Of a stretch of DNA of 49,106 nucleotides, positions 25,970-34,887 are shown in pieces. The translations under genes were made by a program, and so were the position numbers. The DNA comes from Sporanaerobacter acetigenes DSM 13106 (GTDB lineage: Bacteria > Bacillota > Clostridia > Tissierellales > Sporanaerobacteraceae), in assembly GCF_900130025.1 (NCBI RefSeq), contig NZ_FQXR01000019.1:1-49106 (forward strand), in the 5' to 3' direction. The notes under the pieces are model-generated. The model was not told the origin of the DNA. It made no database searches and was given only the letters and a program-made list of their open reading frames with translations. Every line of letters begins with the position of its first letter. Position 1 is the stretch's first letter.

Positions 25970-27286
25970 TTGAAAGGCAAAAAACAGAAATTAGCTGGTA
26001 TTATTTTAATTGCTTTTATTATATTTTGGTCTATATATACACATTTTAATGATGTGGAATCTCTTACTGATGTAGAAGAAGAAAGTTATACTGGAATGAT
26101 AAAAATTTATGATTATCCAAGACTAGATTTAGAAAGTGGAAGTAGATATAGCTGGATTCAAGGGAAAATAAAAGCTTTTGAAAGGAAAAATCCTGGCGTA
26201 TATATTGAATTTACACCACTGGATTGGAAAAGCGGCCCACAACTCATAAGTGAAAGTATGAAAGGTGCTGACGGTCCAGATATAATCCCCATAAGTTATA
26301 AATTTGATGATTTCGAAAAGCTTGAAGTACTAGATAAATATTTTTCCAAAGAAGAACTAGATGAATTTAGAGATGAAGCGTTAAAAGCTACTACATATGA
26401 TGACAAATTGATTGGAATACCTTTTGCCATGAATACTTATGTTATGTATTTAAATTTAGATTTGTTTAATGAAAGAGGAGTATCTTCACCTCATGATGGG
26501 AATTGGACTTATGAAGAATTTGTAGAGACTCTTAAGTCTCTTACCTTTGATTTTGATGGAGATGGACTAATTGATCACTATGGATTTGTTTCTTTTGTAG
26601 AACCCAATTATTATAATATTTGGGGACTAATACTTGGGGATGGGGCTGATATTTTAGATTGTAAAAGAGAAAATTATTCTTTTTATGGAGAAGAAGCAGT
26701 TAAAGGAATAGATAGGGTTTTGGATTTGAAATATAAATATGAAGTAACTCCTGAATTTTTTGGTATAATAGGAGAAGAGGAATGTTGGGAAATGTTTAGC
26801 ATTGATAAAAATGTAGCGGTATATCCTACAGGCTCTTGGGCAGTAAAAGCATTGTTTGATCTTCAAAATAATGGGGAAGGGTTTAATTTTGATGTGGCGA
26901 ATTATCCTAGTGGAGATGAGAAAACTCCGAGAGTATTGACAAGTAGTATAGCATCCTTTGGAATTGTCAAAGATGAAGATATAAAGAAAACAGAAATGTG
27001 CGTAAAATTTCTCAAATTCTTAATGGGAGAATCTAATCAAAGGACTCTTGAAAAGCTTGGACTTTTTTCAGTGAAAAAGGGTATAGATAATATGTATATG
27101 GACAATTTTAGAATGAAAAAAATTGAGTCTTCTCTTGACCATGTAGTAGTTTTGCCTAAAGAAAAAAATTGGGAAAAGATAGATGTTATATTGCAAGAAG
27201 AATTAAAAAAGGCAATACTAAAAGAAAAATCCTCAAAAGAGGCAATAGAGGATGCAAAGAAGAGGGTAGAAGAGTTGACGAGATAA
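25970..27286 (+). CDS. Membrane-anchored extracellular solute-binding protein (family 1)
   Basis: A 438-residue protein with the fold of carbohydrate-type ABC binding proteins: KIKAFERKNPGVYIEF, GPDIIPISY, IGIPFAMNTYVMYLNLDLF, GNWTYEEFVETL, VAVYPTGSWAVKAL. The N-terminus (LAGIILIAFIIFWSIYT) is hydrophobic but has no lipobox, so it is likely a signal anchor. No permease or ATPase gene adjoins it. The start is a TTG at 25970, 8 nt after GGGAGG; a GTG at 25961 overlaps that site. It precedes murB by 41 bp, so it may act in wall-related sensing or sugar capture, which is inference. Confidence 0.8.
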   Translation: MKGKKQKLAGIILIAFIIFWSIYTHFNDVESLTDVEEESYTGMIKIYDYPRLDLESGSRYSWIQGKIKAFERKNPGVYIEFTPLDWKSGPQLISESMKGADGPDIIPISYKFDDFEKLEVLDKYFSKEELDEFRDEALKATTYDDKLIGIPFAMNTYVMYLNLDLFNERGVSSPHDGNWTYEEFVETLKSLTFDFDGDGLIDHYGFVSFVEPNYYNIWGLILGDGADILDCKRENYSFYGEEAVKGIDRVLDLKYKYEVTPEFFGIIGEEECWEMFSIDKNVAVYPTGSWAVKALFDLQNNGEGFNFDVANYPSGDEKTPRVLTSSIASFGIVKDEDIKKTEMCVKFLKFLMGESNQRTLEKLGLFSVKKGIDNMYMDNFRMKKIESSLDHVVVLPKEKNWEKIDVILQEELKKAILKEKSSKEAIEDAKKRVEELTR

Positions 27287-27327
27287 TGTATAATATTGAT
27301 TATGAATAAATGACAGGAGTGGTTTTT

Positions 27328-28239
27328 TTGGAAAATAATTTAAATAGATTGCTAAGTGAACAATTGAAATTTGCAAAAATACTCATAGATGAACCTATGA
27401 AAAATCATACTTCATTTAAAATAGGTGGACCAGTAGATGTAATGGTCATACCTACATGTGAAGAAGAACTTGTTGAAGCCATAAATATTTGCAAAAAAAA
27501 TGATATAGATTATTATGTAATGGGAAATGGAACCAATTTGTTGGTTAGTGACAAGGGTATTAGAGGAGTTGTCATAAAAAATTCAGAAGGATTGGGAAAT
27601 ATTTCAGTTGAAGGCAATACTATTAAAGCTCAAGCTGGAGCCTTGGTCACAGTTGTAAGCAAAATTGCCTTAAAGAATTCTCTTACAGGCTTAGAATTTG
27701 CTAGTGGCATACCAGGTAGTATTGGTGGAGCTGTAACTATGAATGCAGGAGCTTATGGTGGTGAAATGAAGGATATAGTGGCTAAAGTTAAATGTCTTGA
27801 TGGGAATGGAAATATAGTTGAATATACCAGAGATGAGATGAATTTCAGATATAGAGGAAGTAGAATAGAAGATGAAAATTTAATAGCTCTTGAAGTTGAA
27901 ATGGAACTTCGCAAAGGAAATTTTGAGAAAATAGAAAAAACCATGAGAGAACTTACTGAAAAGAGAAATTCAAAGCAGCCATTACATCTTCCTAGTGGGG
28001 GAAGTACTTTTAAAAGACCAGAAGGCCATTTTGCGGGGAAGCTTATAGATGATTCAGGTCTCAGGGGAGTTAGATATAAAGATGCACAGATTTCAGATAA
28101 ACATTGTGGATTTATAGTTAATTTAGGAAATGCACGTTGCAAAGATGTTACAACACTGATACAATTAGTGCAAAAAGTTGTAAAAGACAATTTTGATGTG
28201 TGTTTGGAACCAGAAATAAAAATTATTGGAGAAAAATAG
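27328..28239 (+). CDS. murB: UDP-N-acetylenolpyruvoylglucosamine reductase
   Basis: MurB uses NADPH and FAD to make UDP-N-acetylmuramate, the second committed step of peptidoglycan precursor synthesis. The 303-residue protein has the FAD-binding stretch YYVMGNGTNLLVSDKG, the GIPGSIGGAVTMNAGAYGGE motif, the catalytic serine in GGSTFKRPEG and the catalytic glutamate in CLEPEIKIIG. It is the type IIa, Gram-positive form. The start is a TTG at 27328, 8 nt after AGGAG; an ATG at 27310 precedes the site. It opens the murB-PHP-rapZ-yvcK cluster. Confidence 0.96.
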   Translation: MENNLNRLLSEQLKFAKILIDEPMKNHTSFKIGGPVDVMVIPTCEEELVEAINICKKNDIDYYVMGNGTNLLVSDKGIRGVVIKNSEGLGNISVEGNTIKAQAGALVTVVSKIALKNSLTGLEFASGIPGSIGGAVTMNAGAYGGEMKDIVAKVKCLDGNGNIVEYTRDEMNFRYRGSRIEDENLIALEVEMELRKGNFEKIEKTMRELTEKRNSKQPLHLPSGGSTFKRPEGHFAGKLIDDSGLRGVRYKDAQISDKHCGFIVNLGNARCKDVTTLIQLVQKVVKDNFDVCLEPEIKIIGEK

Positions 28240-28251
28240 AAAGGAAAAGAT

Positions 28252-28989
28252 ATGATATTAATAGGAGATTATCATACACATACTATATACAGTCATGGAA
28301 AGGGAACTATAAGAGATAATGTAGAAGAGGCTCTAAAAAAGGGTCTTAAAGAAATTGCTATATGTGATCATGGCCCTGGACATGTGAGTTACGGAGTGAA
28401 GAGAAAAAATATAGAACTCATGAGAAGAGAAATTGATGAATTAAATAAGGAGTATGAATCTAGAGAAATCAAAATTCTCTTTGGTATGGAAGCCAATATT
28501 ATAGGATATGATGGTACTATAGATTTAAGTAGAGAAGAAATAGAACTTCTTGATGTACTTCTTCTAGGCTTTCATTTTGGTGCTATGCCTAGGAACCCTG
28601 TAGATTGGTCTAAATTGTATATACTAAACTTTTTATCTAAATTTGTGCCAGGAATGAAAAAGACAATGACTGAAATGAATACCATGGCTCTTATAAAAGC
28701 TATGGATAGATATCCTATAGACTTAATAACCCATCCTGGTTCTAAAGTCTATGTGGATATAGCTAGAATTGCAAAGAAAGCTGCTAGAGTGGGTACTGCC
28801 CTTGAGATAAATTCAAGTCATAGTCATTTAACTGTAGATGAAATAGAAATAGCACTAAAAGAAGATGTCAAATTCTATATAAATAGTGACGCTCATACTC
28901 CTGAAAATGTTGGAAATTTAAAAAAAGGATTAGAAAGAGCAGAAAAGGCAAAAGTACCAGTAGAAAGAATAGTAAATGCTATAGATTAA
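28252..28989 (+). CDS. PHP-domain metal-dependent phosphoesterase
   Basis: A 245-residue PHP-family hydrolase of the YcdX/histidinol-phosphatase-like type. The metal ligands are visible: [14 protein letters not shown] at the N-terminus, [11 protein letters not shown], a glutamate in [21 protein letters not shown] and the C-terminal INSDAHTP. The substrate is unknown; sugar or nucleotide phosphates are typical. It lies 12 bp after murB and 17 bp before rapZ, a placement widely kept in Clostridia. Confidence 0.88.
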   Translation: MILIGDYHTHTIYSHGKGTIRDNVEEALKKGLKEIAICDHGPGHVSYGVKRKNIELMRREIDELNKEYESREIKILFGMEANIIGYDGTIDLSREEIELLDVLLLGFHFGAMPRNPVDWSKLYILNFLSKFVPGMKKTMTEMNTMALIKAMDRYPIDLITHPGSKVYVDIARIAKKAARVGTALEINSSHSHLTVDEIEIALKEDVKFYINSDAHTPENVGNLKKGLERAEKAKVPVERIVNAID

Positions 28990-29006
28990 TTATTGGAGGT
29001 GATGAT

Positions 29007-29870
29007 ATGGATATGGAATTTGTAATAATCACAGGATTGTCTGGAGCAGGGAAAAGCCAAGCAATGAAGGCAATGGAAGATATAGACTTTTATTGCATGG
29101 ACAACCTTCCACCACAGCTATTGCCGGGTTTTGCTGAATTGTGTTATGAATCAAAGAGGAATATAAAGAAAGTAGCAGTTGTTGTAGATATAAGAGGAGG
29201 TAAATTTTTTGATGCATTATTCAATAGCCTAGATAAACTTAAAAATAAAGGACTTAAATATAGGATTCTTTTTTTAGATGCATCCGATACTGTTTTAATT
29301 AAAAGATATAAGGAGCTTAGAAGACCTCATCCTTTGAGTGTAAACGGAAGAATAATTGATGGTATCACAAAAGAAAGAAAACTTCTTGAAGAAGTCAAGG
29401 GAAAATCTGATTATATCATAGACACTTCTAATTTAACTATTGGAATGCTTAAAGAAGAAATAAGGAAAATATTTGTTGAAGGGGAAGAATCAAAGAAATT
29501 GACTATATCTGTAGTTTCTTTTGGTTTTAAATATGGAATACTTTTAGATGCTGATTTGGTATTTGATGTGAGATTTTTGCCAAATCCCTATTACATAGAA
29601 GAATTAAAAGAATACACAGGAAATGATAAGAATGTACGAGATTATGTACTCAAGTGGGAACAAACTAAAATATTTATCAACAAATTAATAGATATGCTGG
29701 ACTTTCTCATTCCTTATTATATAAAAGAGGGGAAGACTCAATTGGTTATTGGTATAGGTTGTACCGGAGGAAAGCACAGATCTGTTGCTATAGCTGATGT
29801 TCTTTATGAAAGGCTTTTGGAGAAAGGCAATAGAGTCATATTAAATCATAGAGAATGCAGAATAAATTAA
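29007..29870 (+). CDS. rapZ: RNase adapter / nucleotide-binding protein RapZ (YvcJ)
   Basis: A P-loop protein known in Enterobacteria to bind small RNAs and glucosamine-6-phosphate and to guide RNase E; in Firmicutes (YvcJ) it is a GTPase/ATPase linked to competence and wall supply. The 287-residue protein has Walker [10 protein letters not shown] (about 9-17), the FYCMDNLPP motif, SFGFKYG, and the C-terminal [15 protein letters not shown] with its conserved cysteine. The ATG follows GGAGG by 7 nt. yvcK starts 14 bp later. Confidence 0.95.
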   Translation: MDMEFVIITGLSGAGKSQAMKAMEDIDFYCMDNLPPQLLPGFAELCYESKRNIKKVAVVVDIRGGKFFDALFNSLDKLKNKGLKYRILFLDASDTVLIKRYKELRRPHPLSVNGRIIDGITKERKLLEEVKGKSDYIIDTSNLTIGMLKEEIRKIFVEGEESKKLTISVVSFGFKYGILLDADLVFDVRFLPNPYYIEELKEYTGNDKNVRDYVLKWEQTKIFINKLIDMLDFLIPYYIKEGKTQLVIGIGCTGGKHRSVAIADVLYERLLEKGNRVILNHRECRIN

Positions 29871-29883
29871 AGGGGAAATTGCC

Positions 29884-31161
29884 ATGAGTAGAAAAATCAA
29901 GTCTAAAATGATTATAACAGGATGGATATTGTTGGGTGTGATAGGAATATTTTTGGTGACCCTAGGATTGTCTGGTTTTATGTACAATGCATTTGCTAGC
30001 AATAAGACGAATGTAAAAATAATATTTACTTTATTGGGAGTATTTTTGATAATTTTTTCCGCAAGAAGAGCTATAAAATTAATAATAAATGCAATGAAAA
30101 ATGGGAAAATCAACGGAGATATTAGTAAGGAAGATTTAAATGAAATGATATACAAGGAAAAAGTATTATCTAAAGGACCTAAAATTGTAGCTATAGGAGG
30201 AGGGACAGGTCTGTCCATCCTTTTAAGAGGTCTTAAAGAATACACTTCAAATATTACTGCTATAGTCACTGTAGCAGATGATGGTGGTGGTTCTGGAGTT
30301 CTTAGGGAGGATTTGGGGATGCTTCCACCTGGAGATATTAGAAACTGTATTTTAGCCCTTGCCAATACAGAACCTGAAATGGAAAAAGTACTTCAATATA
30401 GATTCAAAGAAGGTTCACTTAAAGGACAGAGTTTTGGAAATTTATTTTTAGCTGCTATGAATGAAATATATGGGAGTTTTGAAGTAGCAGTGAGAGAAAC
30501 TTCAAATATTCTTGCAGTGACTGGAAAGGTACTTCCCATGACTCTAGAAGATGTAAAATTGTGTGCAGTATTAGAAAATGGAGAAATAGTTGAAGGAGAA
30601 TCAAATATTCCAATTAGAAACAATGAATGTAAAAGCAAAATAAAAAGAATATATACGGAACCTCAAATCAGTTATCCTTTGGTAGAGGCCATAGAGTCAA
30701 TAAAAGATGCAGATATAATAGTATTAGGCCCTGGCAGTTTGTATACCAGTGTTATACCTAATTTGCTTGTTAACAATATTGTAGGTCATATATGTGATTC
30801 AAAAGCTGTAAAGGTTTATGTTCCCAATGTCATGACTCAACCTGGGGAGACAGATGGTTATACTGTAGCTAATCATGTAGAAGCTATATTAGATCATAGT
30901 AGACCAGATTTACTTGACTATATAATTGCAAATATAGAAGAAATTCCTGAAGAAGTTTTAGAAAAATATAAAGAAGATGGAGCTAGACCAGTAATTTTAA
31001 CAAATGAAGATGAAAAGAAATTGAAAGATATGGGTATAACTGTCATAAAAGATAATTTAATTGACGTGAAAAAAGATTATATACGACATGATACATTAAA
31101 ACTCAGTAGCATAATTGTAGGATTGTCTAAAGATGGGAAAACAAAGAAAGCTTACTATTAA
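29884..31161 (+). CDS. yvcK: Gluconeogenesis factor YvcK/CofD-like, with N-terminal membrane helices
   Basis: YvcK binds UDP-sugars and is needed for wall synthesis and growth on gluconeogenic carbon. The 425-residue protein has two N-terminal transmembrane helices (about 10-35 and 45-65), then the Rossmann CofD-like domain: AIGGGTGLSILLRGL, VADDGGGSGVLRE, PPGDIRNCI and LGPGSLYTSVIPNLLV. The membrane part is absent from Bacillus YvcK but frequent in clostridial forms. It is the last gene of the murB cluster; a long hairpin follows its stop. Confidence 0.94.
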   Translation: MSRKIKSKMIITGWILLGVIGIFLVTLGLSGFMYNAFASNKTNVKIIFTLLGVFLIIFSARRAIKLIINAMKNGKINGDISKEDLNEMIYKEKVLSKGPKIVAIGGGTGLSILLRGLKEYTSNITAIVTVADDGGGSGVLREDLGMLPPGDIRNCILALANTEPEMEKVLQYRFKEGSLKGQSFGNLFLAAMNEIYGSFEVAVRETSNILAVTGKVLPMTLEDVKLCAVLENGEIVEGESNIPIRNNECKSKIKRIYTEPQISYPLVEAIESIKDADIIVLGPGSLYTSVIPNLLVNNIVGHICDSKAVKVYVPNVMTQPGETDGYTVANHVEAILDHSRPDLLDYIIANIEEIPEEVLEKYKEDGARPVILTNEDEKKLKDMGITVIKDNLIDVKKDYIRHDTLKLSSIIVGLSKDGKTKKAYY

Positions 31162-31173
31162 AGCTTTCTTTGT
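31141..31173. terminator. Convergent hairpin after yvcK
   Basis: A 13-bp stem (ACAAAGAAAGCTT / AAGCTTTCTTTGT) with a 7-nt loop overlaps the yvcK stop codon and touches the stop of the opposing gene. It lacks a strong T run, with CAATGTATTTT following on the plus strand. Confidence 0.5.
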
Positions 31174-31700
31174 CAATGTATTTTAGTTTTTTCTTCTAAC
31201 ATCTTTGAAATTAGTGTTCCAGCTGTTTTTTTAGTTAGATTGTCATAAGAAATAGTTGTATTTAACTCATTGGACAATTTTTTTATAGTATCTATTTGTC
31301 TTTTTGTAGGAGGTTCTTCAAGAAAAGTATGAGGATTTATCTTTGGAATTTCTTCTATTTCTTCATTTAGAGATATTTCTTCTATAGATGTCATTCCTAC
31401 ATTGGTTAAATCTCTCAAGACTCTTGCTTTTGCCCTGGTAGAAGCCATTCTGATTAAATGAGGGACTATATTTGTATTTACTGATTGAGGACTGGCATCA
31501 CCTATATCGGAAAATTTTTCATTGTCTGTAATTGCCGTAGCTTTACATATGGCAGTCATATTGTTTTCTTTGCTTGGAATTTGAATGAGTTCTACATCTA
31601 TGGATTTTAAGTTTTTTTGATGTGCTAAGTCCAGCAGTCCTTCATAAGTGACAAAATTTTTTCCTTGAAGACTTATAATAAATTTTTCATTTATATTCAT
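31173..31700 (-). CDS. Putative single-strand annealing/Rad52-like protein (uncertain)
   Basis: A 175-residue cytosolic protein. The N-terminal domain (about 1-100) reads FIISLQGKNFVTYEGLLDLA, a beta-sheet segment ENNMTAICKATAI, then FSDIGDASP and HLIRMASTRAKARVLRDL. The arginine-rich helix RMASTRAKARVLR after an IGDA strand is characteristic of phage ssDNA-annealing proteins (Rad52/Sak-like or ERF-like). The C-terminal part (about 130-172, TKRQIDTIKKLSNEL then LTKKTAGTLISKML) resembles the Q-x-x-x-I-x-x-L...LTK-x-x-A tail common in phage recombination proteins. No phage genes are near. The start ATG follows GAGGTG. Function is inferred, not certain. Confidence 0.5.
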   Translation of the reverse strand: MNINEKFIISLQGKNFVTYEGLLDLAHQKNLKSIDVELIQIPSKENNMTAICKATAITDNEKFSDIGDASPQSVNTNIVPHLIRMASTRAKARVLRDLTNVGMTSIEEISLNEEIEEIPKINPHTFLEEPPTKRQIDTIKKLSNELNTTISYDNLTKKTAGTLISKMLEEKTKIH

Positions 31701-31774
31701 TAAATCACCTCTAAAATTAGTTTTAGTTTATTTTATATATTTAAACTATAAAAAAATAGAAGGGTAGAAAAAAC

Positions 31775-32320
31775 ATGGTTTTAAAAGAAAAGTTTATAGA
31801 ATATATAAAAAATCAAAATATCATATTTATAGGTACAATAGATGTTAAAGATATAGTCATAAATAGAAGTGTCAGAAAGTATTGTATGGAGAATAAATGT
31901 GGACAGTACGGAAACAATTTTATGTGTCCGCCGTGTGTAGGAAGTGTAGAAGATTTTAAAGAGAAATTGAAAAATTATGATAGTTGTATAGTGGTTTTGA
32001 AAAATAAAAAAATTACAAACAAAATCAATAGAGAAGAATACTATGAAGCTTCGGAAGAACTTCATCAAATACTTCTAAACATAGAATATAAAGCTAAAAG
32101 TCTAGGCTATGAAAAGGCCTTGGCCCTTATAGCAGGAAATTGTAGGTTATGCAAACCATGCAAAAAAGTATTAGGAGAGAAATTTTGCCCTTATCCTGAA
32201 AGGGCAAGACCTTCATCAGAGTCTTTAGGAATAGATGTTATTGAGACATTAAATAAATTGGGAGTAAAACTCGAATTTAGGGATGATGAAGTCACATGGG
32301 TAGGGATGATGCTTAAATAA
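31775..32320 (+). CDS. DUF2284 cysteine-rich metal-binding protein
   Basis: A 181-residue predicted metal-binding protein of the DUF2284 family. Cysteines are clustered as CMENKCGQYGNNFMCPPCVG (about 28-48) and GNCRLCKPCKKVLGEKFCPYP (about 122-142), enough to hold two metal or iron-sulfur sites. The family occurs in anaerobes and its role is unknown. A modest GAAGGGTAG precedes the ATG. A strong terminator follows its stop, and M42 peptidase converges on it. Confidence 0.8.
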   Translation: MVLKEKFIEYIKNQNIIFIGTIDVKDIVINRSVRKYCMENKCGQYGNNFMCPPCVGSVEDFKEKLKNYDSCIVVLKNKKITNKINREEYYEASEELHQILLNIEYKAKSLGYEKALALIAGNCRLCKPCKKVLGEKFCPYPERARPSSESLGIDVIETLNKLGVKLEFRDDEVTWVGMMLK

Positions 32321-32344
32321 AACCGCGGATTTTCCGCGGTTTTG
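32320..32344. terminator. Bidirectional terminator between DUF2284 and M42 peptidase genes
   Basis: Stem AACCGCGGA / TCCGCGGTT extended by A-T pairs, loop TTT (32330-32332), followed by T residues on both strands. GC-rich core, so it should be efficient. Confidence 0.88.
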
Positions 32345-32345
32345 C

Positions 32346-33383
32346 TTATTTAGTCAAATACAATATTCCTAATTTAATTGTGTTTTCTATTGCTTCTTTG
32401 TGAGTTCTTTCATGAGAATGAGAAGCATCAACTCCTGGTCCTATAAGTCCTACTTTGAAATCATTGCCAGCTCTCAATGTAGCACTTCCATCTGAACCGT
32501 AGAATGGATATATATCAACTTTATAGTTAAGATTATTTTCTTTTGCTAAATTCACCAAATGTTTTTTAAGTTCTAAATCATATGGGCCACTTGAATCTTT
32601 TGCACATATGGTCACACTGTATTCATCAGAAGTTTGGCCTTCTCCAGGAGCTGCCATATCTATAGCAATAAATTCAAAAGTTTTAGGAGGAATAGCTGCA
32701 CTAGCACCATGACCTACTTCTTCATAATTGCTAATGAAGAAATTTGTAGTATAATTAGGAGTGATTTTATTTTCAACTAAATATTTAGCAATTCCCAATA
32801 TAGAAGCAACTCCAGCTTTATCATCTAAATGTCTGGATTTTATGAAACCACTATCAGTGACTGCAGCTCTTGGGTCAAAGAATACATAATCTCCAACAGA
32901 TATTCCAAGTTTTTCAACATCTTCACTATTTTTAACTTTTTCATCTATTCTGATTTCCATATTATTTGCATTTCTCTCAAGACTACTTGCTTCTCCGCCA
33001 TGAACATGAGTTGAAGCTTTGGTAGTCAAAATAGTACCAGTATATAGTTTCCCATTGCTTGCTTCTATTGTGCAATGTTCACCTTCAATTGAGTTCCACA
33101 TATACCCGCCTATTTGAGTTATTTTAACTCTACCATTAGATTTTATTTCTTTTATCATTCCGCCAAGAGTATCAACATGACCTGAAAGAGTGACCTCTTT
33201 GTCAGTGTTTTTTCCTTCAATAGTTCCTATAAGAGCGCCCTTGTTGGTTCTATAAGTTTTAATGCCTAAAAATGTAAATTGATTTTCCACAAAATCTATG
33301 GCATTTTTTGTATTACCAGTAGGGCTTGGTATATTTAAAAGGTCTACAAGTGTGCTGGTAATATTATCAATTGCAATATTCAT
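32346..33383 (-). CDS. M42 family glutamyl aminopeptidase / endoglucanase-like metallopeptidase
   Basis: A cytosolic dizinc aminopeptidase that forms large tetrahedral particles. The 345-residue protein shows the full ligand set: histidine in LSGHVDTLGGM, aspartate in RHLDDKAGV, the catalytic and ligand glutamates in NYEEVGHGAS, aspartate in IDMAAPG and the last histidine in DASHSHERTH. Length fits the PepA/FrvX/YsdC group. A strong AAGGAGG precedes the ATG. It is monocistronic and divergent from whiA. Confidence 0.92.
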   Translation of the reverse strand: MNIAIDNITSTLVDLLNIPSPTGNTKNAIDFVENQFTFLGIKTYRTNKGALIGTIEGKNTDKEVTLSGHVDTLGGMIKEIKSNGRVKITQIGGYMWNSIEGEHCTIEASNGKLYTGTILTTKASTHVHGGEASSLERNANNMEIRIDEKVKNSEDVEKLGISVGDYVFFDPRAAVTDSGFIKSRHLDDKAGVASILGIAKYLVENKITPNYTTNFFISNYEEVGHGASAAIPPKTFEFIAIDMAAPGEGQTSDEYSVTICAKDSSGPYDLELKKHLVNLAKENNLNYKVDIYPFYGSDGSATLRAGNDFKVGLIGPGVDASHSHERTHKEAIENTIKLGILYLTK

Positions 33384-33459
33384 AAAAAAACCTCCTTAAA
33401 ATTTAGTCTCTCATAATATTCTATAAAAAAACAAAAAATCCTTTATTAAATGAATACTC

Positions 33460-33488
33460 TTTACAACAAAGCTTTTATGAAGTATATT
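33460..33488 (+). promoter_or_regulatory. Promoter of whiA-ptsH
   Basis: TTTACA (33460-33465), a 17-bp spacer and TATATT (33483-33488). It shows that whiA has its own promoter here, separate from rapZ-yvcK because the intervening genes interrupt the cluster. Confidence 0.6.
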
Positions 33489-33522
33489 ATATTAAAGTGA
33501 TAAAGATTTAGGAGAGATAAAT

Positions 33523-34482
33523 ATGTCATTTTCTTCATTTACAAAAAATGAACTTTCTAGAATTCCTATAGAAGATATGTGCTGTGCCAAAGCAGAATTG
33601 GCAGCTCTTGTGAGAATAAATGGCCTTATACAAATAAGTGGGCAAAATAAAGTGACTCTTAAATTTACTACTGAAAATGCTGCTATAGCTAGGAGAACCT
33701 TTTCCTTATTGAAAACCATATACGATACAAATGTAGAAGTCATGGTTAGAAGAAATAAACAATTGAAAAAAAACAACAATTACTTAATAGTTGTTCCAAA
33801 TACAGAAATTACAAAAAAAATTTTAGAGGATGTTGGATTCATACAGGATGGGGAAAATGCTTTGTTTCAGTTAAATTACAAAATTCCCAGCAATATAATA
33901 AAAAAAAGATGTTGCAAGAGGGCATATATAAGGGGCGCTTTTTTGGGAGGAGGTTCTATAACTAACCCAGAAAAAACCTACCACTTGGAATTTGTTACCA
34001 ATAGTGAGGAGCATGCAGAAAACCTTTCCACTTTAATCAATAGTTTTGGTTTGAATTCAAAGATAGTGTTTAGAAAAGAAAGCTATGTAGTTTATTTAAA
34101 AGAGGGAGAGCAAATAGTGGATCTTTTGAATGTAATGGGAGCTCATCAAGCATTGCTAAAATTGGAGGATATAAGGGTTTTAAAAGAAGTGAGAAACAAT
34201 ATAAACCGAATTGTCAATTGTGAAACTGCAAATTTAGATAAGACTATAGATGCTTCATTAAGGCAAATAGAAAATATAGAATATATAGATGCAACTATAG
34301 GTTTAGAGAAGCTACCAAAAAATTTATTAGAATTAGCATATTTGAGATTAAAACATAGGGATTCTAGTTTAAAAGAACTAGGGACTATGCTTGACCCACC
34401 TGTAGGTAAATCAGGCGTAAATCATAGATTTAGAAGAATCGAGGAAATTGCAGAAAATTTGAGAGATGGAGGGAGGAAATAA
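33523..34482 (+). CDS. whiA: DNA-binding protein WhiA
   Basis: WhiA is a conserved DNA-binding protein with a degenerate homing-endonuclease fold; it influences division and chromosome segregation in Firmicutes and sporulation in Actinobacteria. The 319-residue protein has the N-terminal domain ([15 protein letters not shown]), the LAGLIDADG-like repeat ([16 protein letters not shown]) and a C-terminal helix-turn-helix ([34 protein letters not shown]). The ATG follows AGGAGAG. The HPr gene starts one base after its stop. Confidence 0.95.
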   Translation: MSFSSFTKNELSRIPIEDMCCAKAELAALVRINGLIQISGQNKVTLKFTTENAAIARRTFSLLKTIYDTNVEVMVRRNKQLKKNNNYLIVVPNTEITKKILEDVGFIQDGENALFQLNYKIPSNIIKKRCCKRAYIRGAFLGGGSITNPEKTYHLEFVTNSEEHAENLSTLINSFGLNSKIVFRKESYVVYLKEGEQIVDLLNVMGAHQALLKLEDIRVLKEVRNNINRIVNCETANLDKTIDASLRQIENIEYIDATIGLEKLPKNLLELAYLRLKHRDSSLKELGTMLDPPVGKSGVNHRFRRIEEIAENLRDGGRK

Positions 34483-34483
34483 G

Positions 34484-34750
34484 TTGGAAAAAAGAAAAGT
34501 AGTATTAAAAAATGAAGCAGGCCTTCATGCACGACCAGCAGCGATTTTTGTTCAAACTGCAAATAAATACTTATGTGATGTTTATATAGAGCTAGATAAT
34601 AAAAGGGTAAATGGCAAGAGCATTATGGGGGTGATGAGTCTTGGTGTATTTCAAGGTGAGGAAATATCCATTATTACCAAAGGGGAAGATGAAAAAGAAG
34701 CTATGGAAGATCTTATGGATTTAATCGAAAACAGAATATTTAATGCATAA
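34484..34750 (+). CDS. ptsH: Phosphocarrier protein HPr
   Basis: HPr relays phosphate from enzyme I to sugar-specific PTS proteins and, when phosphorylated on Ser46, is a co-repressor in catabolite control. The 88-residue product starts at a TTG 7 nt after GGAGG; from that start the active-site histidine in GLHARPAA is exactly residue 15 and the regulatory serine in GKSIMGVMS is exactly residue 46, which confirms the start. In Bacillus the gene after whiA is crh, whose product has glutamine at position 15; here His15 is present, so this is a true HPr by sequence. No PTS enzyme I gene is in view. Confidence 0.93.
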   Translation: MEKRKVVLKNEAGLHARPAAIFVQTANKYLCDVYIELDNKRVNGKSIMGVMSLGVFQGEEISIITKGEDEKEAMEDLMDLIENRIFNA

Positions 34751-34775
34751 AGAGTAGATTTTTTACTCTTTATGC
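34745..34775. terminator. Hairpin after ptsH
   Basis: A 12-bp perfect stem (GCATAAAGAGTA / TACTCTTTATGC) with loop GATTTTT overlaps the ptsH stop. On the plus strand it is followed by A residues rather than T, so termination is plausible but not assured. Confidence 0.5.
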
Positions 34776-34887
34776 AAAAAAATTAGTAAATATGTTCCAT
34801 TCCTATATTTCTACAAAATATTTATTTTTTTTGATGTATAATATAAACTGAGGTGTATATAAACAAAAGATAAAGGTGGGATTTAGG

